From Metellina segmentata (Eukaryota; Arthropoda; Arachnida; Araneae; Tetragnathidae), in assembly GCA_947359465.1 (NCBI GenBank), contig OX375875.1:59707981-59771980 (forward strand): DNA of 64,000 bases. Reading direction: 5' to 3'. The notes under the pieces were generated by a model. It saw only the letters and a program-made list of their open reading frames with translations. It was not told the origin of the DNA and did no database searches. This document shows, in pieces, positions 11,721-23,162 of this stretch. Both the position numbers and the translations under genes were made by a program. Position 1 is the stretch's first letter, and every line of letters starts with the position of its first letter.

Positions 11721-13567
11721 CCGTCAACCACGTGACCAAGATATTCTCGAGTCCAACAGCCAACCAAAGAATGCAAGTTACCAGGTCGGCCACAAAAAGG
11801 CGAATAATTCTCAAAACTTCAACCATGACCGTCTGGAATCCGGCAGAAGCACGCATCCTATCCAGGAACAAAGGATGGTCTGCATGGGTGTGGTGAGGAT
11901 CAAGAACAAGAAATTAAATACTCCGCAGCATTTTGCTCAGTGTTCGAATGTGCTTTATGGAACGATGAAACGGTTCCAAGGCCAGGATTGCGTGCCAGTA
12001 ATGGATCCAAGTTCTTTATTACAGTCTGTTATTTTTAAGCGAAAATGTTTAACTTTTTCCAGAAAATTCTCGGCATTTCTATTGCTGCTTTCTGAAGTTC
12101 ACTTTGCTCAATAGCGAGACTGTCTTGTCATCGATTGCAAAGAATTACGGCCAAAGCATTGATACTCTTGAGCAGGACTGTGAAAAGAGGGAATGCAACG
12201 TCGGTTTAACCTTCCAAGAGGTTTCGACGAAATATCTCGTCCATCAAGATCTGACCAATTTTGCTAATGACAAGATATCTCGTCATCGAGGTTTTGTCTA
12301 TTTTTCTTATGATCACGAGATGAAGATCTGGTCAGTTCGTTTCTAATGACGAGATGAAGATCTGGTAAGTTCATTTCCAATGACGAGATGAAGATCCGGT
12401 CAGTTCATTTCTAATGACGAGATGAAGATCCGGTCAGTTCATTTCTAATGACGAGATATCTCGTCTATCAAGATCAAATATTGTTAATGTCGAGATACTT
12501 CGTCCAGACAATACCAAGAGGCTTGAGCATCTGCTTTAGTTTCGAGTAATAAATACCCTTTAGTAGCAAATATGTGATTCTAGAATTTGTGAAAGAACAA
12601 TATTTAATAAATATTTAATATATGAAATTATTTGCATACGTGGTTTCGTTCTCTAGTCTAATTCACGCACAGTACTCACTATTTGTGAACTTCTCCGGAT
12701 GTAGACAATGCGTTTCACCGGATCTAGACAATGTTCTACTTCTCGGTGACGGACAGGCCAACCAGGAAATTTTCTTGAGACGAGCTTTTAAGAAACCCTT
12801 AGCAATAAGAACAAGTCAAAAATAAGATGGTACTCAACTATGATAATTTATTCAATGCAATAATTCTAAGTTTAAAGAAAACGTCATAAATAAAGAAATC
12901 AAATCTGTTACATCCATCAATAGCATCGATTCTAGTCTGAACTTGCTATCGATATTGATTGTGGCTAAAGTGGTCAAGGCACGTAAGAAATATCAGTCCA
13001 GAAAAAGGAACACATCACGGAGATATACGAAACGAAAAATTATTGAAATGTAATTCCCTCTTTCTTGATACATCAGTCTACAAACAGAAACATTCAGTGA
13101 GGAAGGGAATCGAGTATAGATCACGATTGTTTCTTGAAATTAAATTTTATTGGAAACTAAAGATCTCACTTAAATCAATTTTGAATGCCTTTATTCTAAT
13201 AGAACACCATTATTTGACGAATGAAAATCTTTTTCCATGATGAAAACCATAATGCATCTCGAATGTCGTAGATGATATCGGGAGTCTGTCACTGTAACCT
13301 TCCATTCACATTCAGTTCGAAAGAACAATCCAGGTTTTGATACTTTTAAATATTCTCAGTTACTGCTGGTCGTCAGTTTTCAAGCTTCTGAAGTTGCATG
13401 GAAACTATAATTTCACAAGTCTTTCGGAAAGGTGTCCTTAACTACCAACTTCATGTATTACTGTTGACTAGTCAAATCATGGTTTTGATAGTCAGGGGAA
13501 AGAAGCTCAGGTGTCTTTGAGTATCTTACAAGAGAAAAATGCATATTTATCGTTGCGTTTATTTTAT
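11721..13567. other. Intergenic region upstream of gene 1
   Basis: Short plus-strand frames at 11875-12114, 12104-12346, 12622-12825 and 12959-13240 show no family signature, conserved splice pattern or clear promoter. The only structured feature is the 34-bp tandem repeat at 12315-12450. Confidence 0.5.
12315..12450. repeat. 34-bp tandem repeat, 4 copies
   Basis: Unit starting acgagatgaagatc occurs at 12315, 12349, 12383 and 12417, with few mismatches. A further partial unit reads acgagatatctcgt, a perfect palindrome. Related palindromic text also lies just upstream near 12272. Confidence 0.85.
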
Positions 13568-14283
13568 ACTAGCCACAGCGTGGCTAGACTGGTGTTGCCC
13601 GTGCCCGTGATGTAAGGTATTAATCTGGTGTAAAATTTTCCGCAGATTTAAAATCCGTTGAAGATATATTCAATTAAAAATTTATTTATTTAAAGAAAAT
13701 CATATTTTTAGGAATCAGTCTAAAGTAAAATTTTCCGCAGATTTCAAATCCGTTGACATTTTCAATCTATCTTTAGCGATTCCGATTTTACGAAAAAAAA
13801 CTTAACAATCCCAGTCAATATGTTTTTTATTTCTTGCTTTCATTGAAAATGAGAATGGAAGTGGAAATGAAATGGGACTAGAAATGTAATCTGTTTATTT
13901 ATTTTTTAACGCGAAGGGCTTCTCCGCCGCGCAAAATCAACAGCGGAAACGAAAAAAATAATTTTCTGCGCGTTCTACGGGGTGATGAAAAAAATGTGGC
14001 ATGGTTCTAAGGCTGATTGCAAGGTCACGTGGGTAAAAAAGTCAAGATTGGGGTAATTCTTCTTTCGTCCGGACGAAAAGCGTTTGAAGAACCAGGTAGA
14101 GAATAAAACTATTAAATTCATTTAAAAATCTTCTAGATTGAATTTTAAAATTCGAAGCGACCCTAAAATTGCAAAATATTCAGACTACCTGTGTGCCAAA
14201 TCTCATTGCTGTAAGTGCCATAGAATCGTCAGGATTTTGCGGCAAGAAACAGACAAACACTTCCTTTAATGACAGTAGAGATT
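13568..14283 (+). repeat. Dispersed repeat family R, copy 1
   Basis: Begins actagccac and ends in a tail resembling cagacaaacacttcc...agtagagat. Internal landmarks shared with other copies are ttccgcagatttcaaatccg, cctccgcgcaaaa, ggcatggttc and tgccatagattcgtcagga. Non-coding. I cannot assign it to a transposon class. Confidence 0.7.
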
Positions 14284-14286
14284 ATA

Positions 14287-15078
14287 ATAGCCTGGCGTTG
14301 CTCGTACCGGTGGTGTACCAACACCACCCGCAACGCCGTGGTATAAGTTATTAATCTGGTTTAAAATTTACCGCAGATTTCAAAACCGTTGAAATTTTTA
14401 ATCTATCTGTAACGATTCCGATTTTACGAAAAAACTAAACAATGCCAGTCGCGAAAGGCAGGAAATGTAATCTGCATTTCCTGCCCTTCGCGTAAAAAAA
14501 AAGCAATCTGTTTATTTTTGGAAAGCGAAAGTTGACGTGACATCACAATCTCTCTTGGTAAAATATAAAATATATATTCAATTTAAAAATTATATTTTTA
14601 AAGAAAATCATATATTTCGATATTGATCTAATGTGATTTTTTCCGCAGATTTCAAATCCGTTGGAAATTTTACTCTGTGTTTAACGGTCTAGGAGATAGA
14701 AAAAAGAACTACATAACTAAAGTTGAAACTTTCTTTTTTATCGTCTGCTGTAAAATCATTCCTCCGCGCAAAATGAAACTATCTGTTCTCTCCCTTCTAG
14801 GAAGGAAATGTGGCATGGTTCCAAAGGCTGTCGTCAAGGTGACGTGTGGGCGAAAGGTCTTAATTTTGATCCTCCTTCTTTACGAAGGAGGAAAAAAAAC
14901 TATTAAATTCATTTAAAAATGTTTTAGGTTGAATTTTTAAATTTGCCTCGACCCTAAAATTGCAAAAAATGTGCACTACCTGTGTGCCAAATTCCATTAC
15001 TGTAAGTGCCATAGATTCGTCAGGACTTTTATCACAATAAACAAACAAACAAACACTTCCTTTTATAGTAGTAGAGAT
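14287..15078 (+). repeat. Dispersed repeat family R, copy 2 (adjacent to copy 1)
   Basis: Same landmarks in the same order as the copy immediately to its left, ending in tagtagagat. The head-to-tail arrangement of two copies suggests nested or tandem insertion. Confidence 0.7.
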
Positions 15079-15511
15079 TTTAATAAATTATCTATATAAT
15101 TTAATTTTAACTGTGAATCTGTCGGATGTTCTAATTGTGTGTGATTACTAGGTAGAACGAATCTTATTATTCGCAATGACTTCGCTGTTTGTAAGTATGC
15201 TCGCTGTTTCTCGTAGCCGAGTGTTTCCTACGTAGGAGTCCGGTTAGGACCTTTATTGGATTTTAATAGTTTCGCATATAAAATTTCTTAGAACGTGTAG
15301 GTACTCTTAAGAGTAGTATACTGTTGTGTTGAGATCAATAAACATGCCTTGTTTACATGCCGGAGATATTGTCAGAGCCGTCAATGAAGAAATGGAAACA
15401 TAAAGCGATACCTTTGATTTCTTAAAGAATCGAATCGAATATAAGAGAACATATTCTGCAGTCCAAAAGACAGAATAAAAAACCCTTAAAATATAGACAC
15501 TAAGGAGGAAC

Positions 15512-15553
15512 CTGATGACACTAAGGGTAGCGGAAAATCCTTAGTGTCATCAG
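15512..15553. repeat. 15-bp perfect hairpin
   Basis: ctgatgacactaagg at 15512-15526 and its exact reverse complement at 15539-15553, with a 12-base loop. A further partial gacactaagg lies just upstream at about 15496. Confidence 0.8.
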
Positions 15554-15892
15554 CCCTACCTCCCTAACTGCTAAATCACGGGAGCTTAAGTTTTAGCAAC
15601 CCACCTTGTGTAATAAAAGCTTATACTGGAGCTAGTTGTTACGGAAGAGAAAATAGTGACTGCAAGGCTTGTTGTGCTTTAACCCGAAATAAAACTACGA
15701 AGAGAACTTTGCTTCAGCCTACTGAACTATGAACTAACCATTTCGAAAAAATAACAGGATGACAATATTCATTCTTTCATATACTTTCTTGGGACTCGAA
15801 TTAAGAAGAGAGCAATGTCTCTACAAGCCATGAAAGGAAAGAAGCTGATTTATTTGGAAAAATGTGCAAAGTAAACGTTTTATTTTTATTAA

Positions 15893-16625
15893 GGGGGTCC
15901 GGGACACATCGAAATTTTTTTTTTTATTAATTAATTTAGAATTTTGAAATTTTTTGTACTGATTATACCCATCTAACTAATAAGCGAAATCACAACACAA
16001 AGTTTTTCCAAAATTTTTTAAAAATTTTTAAATTAAAACTTTTTGAAAAAAAGAGGGGTCATTTTAAAATGCTAAAACTCAAAATATTCTTGATCAATTT
16101 TTAAAATTCTTGCAGTAAATTATTCACAATTTTATAAACTTTAATTTTGATTCAGCAATTTAAAAAATATTAATTTAATAAAAAATCAAAAATATTTGAA
16201 TGAAAATCTTTGAAACTTTTAAGGTACTTTTTTTAAAAAAAGTCATATTTTTAAAAGTAAATATTTGTTTCAAATTTGCTGAATCAAAATTACAGTATAA
16301 TGTTTGAAAAAGATATATTCCAAATTTCAACCCTTAAACTTTATCGGTTTTCGACTTATAGCAATTTGAATACAGGAAATCTTGAAAAAATGTATCATGG
16401 AGAAAAACGCATTTAAAGTTTTAAAGACAGATCTTGTTGCCATGACAACAACTGTCAAGAGTGTTAGATTTTCCAAACAACGCACCACAAAAATTATTAT
16501 ATCTCTAGTTCTAATTAAGATAGAAACATGATTTAGACGTCATTTTAAGCAGAAAAACACAGAGAATTTTTTAAAATAATAAAAATAATTTCGAAAATTT
16601 GACGATTTTTGTGTCCCGGACCCCC
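15893..16625. mobile_element. TTAA-flanked non-coding inverted-repeat element
   Basis: TTAA at 15889-15892 and 16626-16629 brackets a 733-bp AT-rich element. Its ends are perfect 16-bp inverted repeats (gggggtccgggacaca). TTAA duplications are typical of piggyBac-type insertion, but no transposase is present, so it is a MITE-like copy. Confidence 0.8.
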
Positions 16626-16629
16626 TTAA

Positions 16630-17380
16630 AGGATCAAAGTTTGATCACAGTTCCATGATTCACTGCAAAAAATGTCCAAATAAAGTCTTGAATCATCAGG
16701 AATATCTTTCCACGATACCCGGAACAGTACGTAGTCAGCAACATGGTTAGTCCTGATATTGATTTTATCCTGATATTTGTGACAGTCAGGGTAAATTTTA
16801 TTTCCTATTACTATTTCATAACTTCGGTGTGAACGTTCTAAATATTCAATGTTGTCTGTACTTTTCTACATTACTTTAAGTTGGCTATAATTTAGACGTG
16901 TTTTATATAATTGATATAACATTGACACCGATAAAAAAAATTGAGTTAAACTTCAGGTGTTACTCCGTAATTGTTAGATAACTTTCTTTAATAAACTCGA
17001 CAAATTGACATAAGAGCAAATTTTCATATTTTTGTCGATCGTTTTTCTTTAGAAATGATACATGTGAAAAAAATTAAGGACATACGAATAAAATTTAAAG
17101 TTTCGAAAATTAATAAAAATAATTTCTTTAAAAAATATCTGAGTTAATTTTAAGTTTGTTCTTTTTCTAAACAAAATATCAAGTCAAAAAAACTTTTATT
17201 ATATATGATAGTGGAAGGGAATTGTTATGTACTGACGAAATGTCGTAACCACAGAATATAAAACTTTCATGACACGTGCGTGCCAAATACGGTATTTTTT
17301 TTTTTTTAATATTTTGTATCAAATTGGATGTTTTTCTCACATTGCAATAACACTAATGCCATTAATAGTTATAATATTCA

Positions 17381-17459
<79 letters not shown>

Positions 17460-18457
17460 CTAAAGTTATCTCTATCTATCATATACAAGCATTCTTTGTT
17501 TGTGTTTTTAATCTTTTATTCTCTCCACACACAATTTTTATTGCCATAAAAAAATTGGGACATAAATTAAATACTCTTAAGAAAGACCTTTGCATTTTTT
17601 AAAAACTTTATTTGATCCAATGATAATTTTTATTTTGATATTTATTTAACTCAGTGTCAATGGAAGATACAGATAAATATGCAAGAGTATATCATAGATT
17701 AAATGCACTGTTGTTTTCAATTAGTTTATAAGACAAAGAGTGGTATACGAATAATGCATTAAACTAGTAAGTGTTTTATATAATATATAACATCCCTTTT
17801 ATTAATGTTCAATAAATAAGAGCATCAAAATATTTACACTAACAAAGAATAAACACCTAGAAGCAAGATATATTTTACCCCTGTCAAGAAAATTAATATT
17901 TAATTCACTTTCGTCGAAAAAATTACTAATTCTTGATGAATTACTTTCTGCGTTATTAGAGAAGAATCAATTCAATATGATTAAAAGCTCAAAATAGTAG
18001 TTACTCTTATATTCACAAAAATACGAAAATTTTAATTAAAAAAAATTCTAATTGAAGTTTGTAAAATATTTCAACATAGCTAATTCTTGATGCATATATA
18101 TCATTATTAATTCCTTTCATAGTTCCAAAATTTTATTTTATATCATTAACTTTAAAATAGATACATTTTTAAATTGTATTTGTGATTACATGTTTTGTTC
18201 CTTAATCTTTTCATGTGTTCTGAAACTATTTGATGTTTTTTTTTTATTTTGTGCTTTGACTTCTGTTTTTTGTGCTTTTTTAACCCTCTGTGGAATTTTT
18301 TCTGCATGACAGTATGAATAAATATGATACCTTTTTGTAGAAATCCACATGAATATTTCTGAACTGAATTAACATAAATTCTAAGATGCATAAGGTCTTA
18401 TCGTAAAAGTTCTCTTTGAAAAACATTCAATCATTTTTTTTTTTAATGTTGAAAATC
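16630..18457. other. AT-rich intergenic stretch
   Basis: No gene-like frames. Contains the TA microsatellite; the only long frame across it is an artefact of that repeat. Confidence 0.6.
17385..17457. repeat. (TA)n microsatellite
   Basis: About 36 uninterrupted TA units. Confidence 0.95.
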
Positions 18458-18459
18458 TA

Positions 18460-18581
18460 CAGGGTGGTCCCGAATTCATGGTACAAACTTTAATGGTAGG
18501 TACAGGACATTGTAACAATGATTTATTGTATAGGAATGTATAGTCGCAAGTGACGCGGTGAGGCGAAAACAGGGGAAATAA
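18460..18581 (+). repeat. Left terminal inverted repeat of the Tc1/mariner element
   Basis: Begins cagggtggtcccgaattc. Pairs with 19841-19962 with two mismatches over 122 bases. Confidence 0.95.
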
Positions 18582-18636
18582 CGGCCGAAAGGAAAAACAA
18601 AGTTTTTATTGAAAGCGTTGTTGACAAGTGTCATGT

Positions 18637-19713
18637 TTACAGTAATTGTTCAAAATTGCGTCCACCAGTATCGATACATGCTTGACAGCGTCGGTGGAGC
18701 GATTGGCGTACACGTTCAAAGATGCCTGGTATTTCACGCACACCTGCAGCAGCTACAGATAAGCGAGCGACGAGATCCTCATCTGAGTCAACTGGAGTCT
18801 CATAAACAAGATGCTTTAGATGTCCCCATAAAAAGTAATCGAGGCTCGATAAATCGGGAGATCGGGGTGGCCAAGGGACTGGTCCACCACGCCCAATCCA
18901 TCGAGTACCAAACGTGGCATTCAGGTAATTCCGTACATCAATGCTGAAGTGTGCTGGCGCCCCATCGTGCTGAAACCACATGCGGTTACGAATGGCGATC
19001 GGAACATCATGCAGCAGTTGTGGTAACACTTCTTTCAGAAAAATAAGATAGCTTCCGCCAGTGAGCCGCGTGGGTAGTAAGTATGGGCCACTCAAAAAGT
19101 CGTTCACAATACCAGCCCACACATTAATACTGAAACGTTGTTGAAACGCATGTCGACGCGTTGCATGTGGATTATCGGTTGCCCACACATGGGAATTGTG
19201 CGCATTAAAGACACCCTCGAGTGAAAATGTCGCTTCATCTGTAAATAGCACATAATCTACGAAATCCGGCTGCAACGCACATTGCCGCATCACCCACAGG
19301 CAGAAGTTCACGCGGCGAGGATAATCTGCCGGATTCAATGCTTGTACTTTCTGAAAATGGAAGGGGTGTAAGCGATTTTCGTTTAACACTCTGCATACAG
19401 TCTGATGACTCACACCTACGTCACGCACAACAGTTCTTGTGCTTGACTCGGGTCTATCAGCCACAATGTTCAAGATGCTTTCTTCCAGCCTTGGAGTGCG
19501 TACAGCTCTTACTCGACCAGCGCCATGTCTGTTGACGTCGAACGCACCTGTTTCACAAAGTTGACGATGTAACCGTTGAAAAATTCTATGATCCGGCATT
19601 CGTCGATCAGGATACTCCGCGCGATACATTCGTAACGCAACTCTGCCGTTACCATTTGCACGGCCGTACATGTAATGCATGTCTGCTTTTTCTGCATACG
19701 TAAAGTCACCCAT
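18637..19713 (-). CDS. Tc1/mariner-type transposase, intact, 358 aa
   Basis: Cut-and-paste DNA transposase acting on the flanking inverted repeats. Residues about 4-56 look like the helix-turn-helix domain found at the N-terminus of many arthropod transposases (DUF4817-like, starting FTYAEKADMHYMYG). A second DNA-binding helix-turn-helix follows at about 73-115 (VSHQTVCRVL). The DDE-type catalytic domain has Asp159 (VLFTDEATF), Asp250 (FQHDGAPAH) and Asp287 (WPPRSPDLSSLDYFLWG), with 36 residues between the second and third. All three acidic residues are present and there are no frameshifts, so it may be active. The ATG at 19711-19713 gives the full-length N-terminal domain. Confidence 0.95.
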   Translation of the reverse strand: MGDFTYAEKADMHYMYGRANGNGRVALRMYRAEYPDRRMPDHRIFQRLHRQLCETGAFDVNRHGAGRVRAVRTPRLEESILNIVADRPESSTRTVVRDVGVSHQTVCRVLNENRLHPFHFQKVQALNPADYPRRVNFCLWVMRQCALQPDFVDYVLFTDEATFSLEGVFNAHNSHVWATDNPHATRRHAFQQRFSINVWAGIVNDFLSGPYLLPTRLTGGSYLIFLKEVLPQLLHDVPIAIRNRMWFQHDGAPAHFSIDVRNYLNATFGTRWIGRGGPVPWPPRSPDLSSLDYFLWGHLKHLVYETPVDSDEDLVARLSVAAAGVREIPGIFERVRQSLHRRCQACIDTGGRNFEQLL

Positions 19714-19840
19714 CGTCTACGGCAGCACAATTGTGAATGGCGCTTTTCCCTACTGCGATGCATCATGTTCAACAGCGGCTAGACATCTACTGCCCTCTAC
19801 CGGCAATAATACCAACCGATCACTCCATTTCTCTTTCCTT

Positions 19841-19962
19841 TTATTTCCCCTGTTTACGCCTCACCGCGTCACTTGCGACTATACATTCCTATACAATAAA
19901 TCATTGTTACAATGTCCTGTACCTACCATTAAAGTTTGTACCATGAATTCGGGACCATCCTG
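19841..19962 (-). repeat. Right terminal inverted repeat of the Tc1/mariner element
   Basis: Reverse complement begins caggatggtcccgaattc. Pairs with 18460-18581. Confidence 0.95.
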
Positions 19963-19964
19963 TA

Positions 19965-20799
19965 TTCTATTGACACATAAATTGAAAATAAAGGTAAGAT
20001 TTAAATTAAATCTGCATCTCAGGTGCTTACATCAAGCGTTAATTTCTCAGGTTCAGGTAAAAACATCTAAATATTGAATATAAAATTAGTTGTGCATGTT
20101 AGGGAATAGAAAATGTTTCGATACACGACGATTGAGAAATTTGAGAAAAGTTGTTTCTTCATTTTTAAAAGGAAAACAAAGTTTTCCAAGAGTGTCTTGA
20201 AAACTGTGTTGGAAAAGGTAGCTACTATTGCTAATACTATAAACCCTAAAAAATTAATATTGATGGATACTATAAATCCAAACATTTCTAGTTCGAAACC
20301 TATTTAAGAAACATTAATGCATTTTATATGTAATGAATCAGTCCATTATAATGTTCGATGAGTTCACTTGTATTCAATTTTACTTTTTCAGTTCATAACA
20401 GAAATTATTCTTGCATTGAATTATTTAGAGAGAATAAGTTTGATATTAGTGAGCAGTCTTTTTCAGCAATTTCTAGTAAAAAGTTCACATTTTTTTAATG
20501 TTTATTTCTTAGATATAACAGCTTTTTACTCTTCGTGTTTCCAAGAGAATGGTAAAGTGGTCTGGTGTATACAAGAATTTTAAGAGAGTTGAAAAAGGAA
20601 GATGGAATACAAATGATTTTATTAATACAAAAAATGCAAAACTGTGTTAGTCGATGACATTCAATTCCCTTTGTATCCTGTTAAGAATTAAAGACAAGCA
20701 ATAAGAATTGTTATCGTGTAAATAATTAAAAAATTACATAAAACTTACGTGGTTAAACTTGCTCGTGTTATTAAATTGACGGAAACAATTTTTTAAAGT
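19965..20799. other. Intergenic stretch right of the transposon
   Basis: Only short, low-complexity frames. No recognisable gene or element. Confidence 0.5.
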
Positions 20800-22346
20800 A
20801 CTAGGGGGCTCCGCCCCCTGCTCGCTTACGCTCGCCAACCCCCGGGGATTGCTGCGCAATCCCATTTGGTTTGCTTCGCAAACCAACACTCCTTTCACAG
20901 ATGTCATTTGGTTTGCTTCGCAAACCAACATTCCTTTCATAGAGTGAAACTATCTGAATAATTCGTATTATGCTGATTTCACTTTCCGGTACATGACGTC
21001 ACAGCGAGGGCTTCGCGCCCTGCTCGCTTACGCTCGCCGACCCCGGGGATTGCAACGCAATCCCGTTTGGTTTGCTTTCTCAAACCAATACTTCTTTCGC
21101 AATTGATTTCACTTTTTTTTGCTTTAACACTTAATGCACCCTAAACTAATAGCCGCATCAGTAAAAAATCTTCTGTATCTTGTTCCCTGTACAATTTTAA
21201 GTAAACAGTGTTAATATCAAAACTTTACGATTGTACTTTGTCGGTAAACTGTCTTGAGAACAGAGGGAAAAAAGCGAGCCTTTTTCCTCGCCAAATAAAA
21301 ATAAATCGTTTTTATGGCAATTGTTGCTACGATAAATTTGATATCTGGCAAACCCGATAGTAGAAAATGCAACCCACTGCTGTTTGCGGAACCAGCTATG
21401 CGAACTGAAAAATACGAAATTTGTGTCACCAACTTTTGATTGCATCGAATTTATTTATGAACCAATTTTAAAAATAATTGTACCGTAAGAAAGAGCACAT
21501 TGTGAGGTATACTGCAATATTTTTAAAATTAAAAACTAACAGTAATACTATATAGATATGACCATTTTAGTTTTGTATCGGAAGTTACGATCTGAAAGTT
21601 CCGAAAATTGTATGACCTACTTTTAATTGCATTGATTTTGTTTATTAACCAATTTGAAAAATAATTGTACCATAAGAAAGAGTGTAATGTAGTGTATTCA
21701 GTGATGTTCTCAAATTTAAAAAATAATGGTTTTTGCCGAAGACATAACGGTTTTAACAAAACGTAGCGAAAATATCCGAAGATTCCGAATTTTGTATCAC
21801 GAACTTTTGATTGCATCCAATTTAATTATTAACCGATTTCAAAAATAATAGTACCGTAAGAAAGAGTATATTCTGAGGTATACTGCGATATTTTAAAAAT
21901 TAAAAACTAATAGTAATTAGATATAGATACGGCAGTTTTAAAAAAAAGTAACAAAAATGTCCCGATTTTTCCCGAATTTCAAAAAAATATTATCAAGAAC
22001 CACATTTAAATTTCAAAAAAAACTCGACGAGCTGCAAAAATTTACGTTGAGAGGTACTCTTAAAAAAAAACTCACGACTAAAGACTGAAATTTTGAATGT
22101 GTTTTGCTCACTCGCGGAAGAAATTTCACTTCTTCAACTGTAACACTTAATAAAACCTAAACTAATAGCCGCATCGGAAAAAAATCTTAATAATTATCCA
22201 GGGAATACGATGAAGAACAAAGCATGTTAATTTCATATTTTTCCGATCAGTACTTTCTCGGGAAACCGTCTAAGAATGGAGCTAAACAACAAAAATTTCA
22301 ATTCTGCGGCGGCGGCGGCGGTAACTTTTTTTTAATATAGAGAGAT
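20800..22346 (+). repeat. Dispersed repeat family R, long copy with GC-rich mini-hairpins
   Basis: Starts actagggggctccgccccc. It contains stacked small palindromes (gggggc-tcc-gccccc, ggattgc-tgc-gcaatcc, tggtttgc-ttc-gcaaacca) and ends near ggcggcggcggtaac...atagagagat. A block reading cctaaactaatagccgcatc occurs twice, at about 21133 and 22155. Non-coding, class unknown. Confidence 0.6.
21425..21960. repeat. Diverged tandem repeat, about 180-200 bp period, 3 copies
   Basis: Blocks starting cttttgattgcatc (about 21431, 21622 as cttttaattgcattg, and 21806) are each followed by an ataattgtaccgtaagaaagag-like stretch. It lies inside the long R-family copy. Confidence 0.6.
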
Positions 22347-23162
22347 TCCAATAAATTAAGTTGATAATAATAACATAGTTCAATTAATTGGCTGATGATC
22401 ATCAATCATATAATCAATTAATACATATTTTCCAAGAGTTTCTCAGCATGAAACAAATGAAATATGAATCGATTTTTCGTATGACCTTTAGTTGATGGTG
22501 CTTAATTATTTGTGGAAATAATCTATTTTTAAGCGACTATTAAAAATCGAATCTGAAATGTGTTGATTTGTGAACTTTACTCCATGACACGAATATTGAT
22601 GTCTCTTTTCAATGTGAATATACTTAAGTCAGAAATAAGATAAATAAATCGAAAATAATAATGCTTTTATTTTAAAAACATAAAATACAAACATGATGCT
22701 TTAAAATCTCTCTCTTATGACATTCTTTATTTTTTCTTACAGAAAGAAAAATATGAAGTGCTTTTTCTAATTTAAACGAAGCAAATCTAAAATTTTTCTA
22801 CTTTTAAAATTTATAGTTTTGAAGGGGGGGGGGGGAATAATTGGCTAACAACAAATTATGTAAAAAAAAATTTTTTATTTACAAGTTATTCATTGTAAGA
22901 TCATTTTGCCAATGAAATTGTATTGAATTCTTGTTTTCAATGTAATGAAATAGACCTTAATTCGTTTCAATTATGAAGTTTGTTTTATAAATGTTTCATG
23001 GGGTAGAAATTCGATGTATTTCTAGCACTTAATTATTAATTTAGTGTAAAAAAGTTGAAAAATATTGGTCATGTAGGATATGTTTGAAACAAAATAATTT
23101 GGACTCAATCATGTTGTTTCAATCATGTACAAAACAAGCGATGAAATAGCAGTCTATCATGC
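22347..23162 (-). other. 3' flank of gene 2
   Basis: AT-rich with a G11 run at about 22824-22834. No gene. Contains the candidate poly(A) signal. Confidence 0.5.
22874..22879 (-). terminator. Candidate poly(A) signal of gene 2
   Basis: AATAAA on the minus strand about 285 bases past the stop codon, the first such hexamer downstream. Confidence 0.4.

Larger units (their letters stand above)
18460..19962 (-). mobile_element. Complete, recent Tc1/mariner-superfamily transposon
   Basis: A 1503-bp element bounded by TA duplications (18458-18459 and 19963-19964). The 122-bp terminal inverted repeats differ at only two positions, and a single uninterrupted transposase gene lies between them. Near-identical ends and an intact gene point to a recent insertion. 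It lies between gene 1 and gene 2. Confidence 0.95.

Noticed and set aside
12622..12825. 67-codon plus-strand frame starting with a signal-peptide-like MKLFAYVVSFSSLIHAQ
   Set aside because: Short, no promoter or splice context, composition after the hydrophobic part is unremarkable. A real small secreted peptide is possible but cannot be supported.
17328..17549. 73-codon frame with an Ile-Tyr repeat
   Set aside because: It is simply the TA microsatellite translated.
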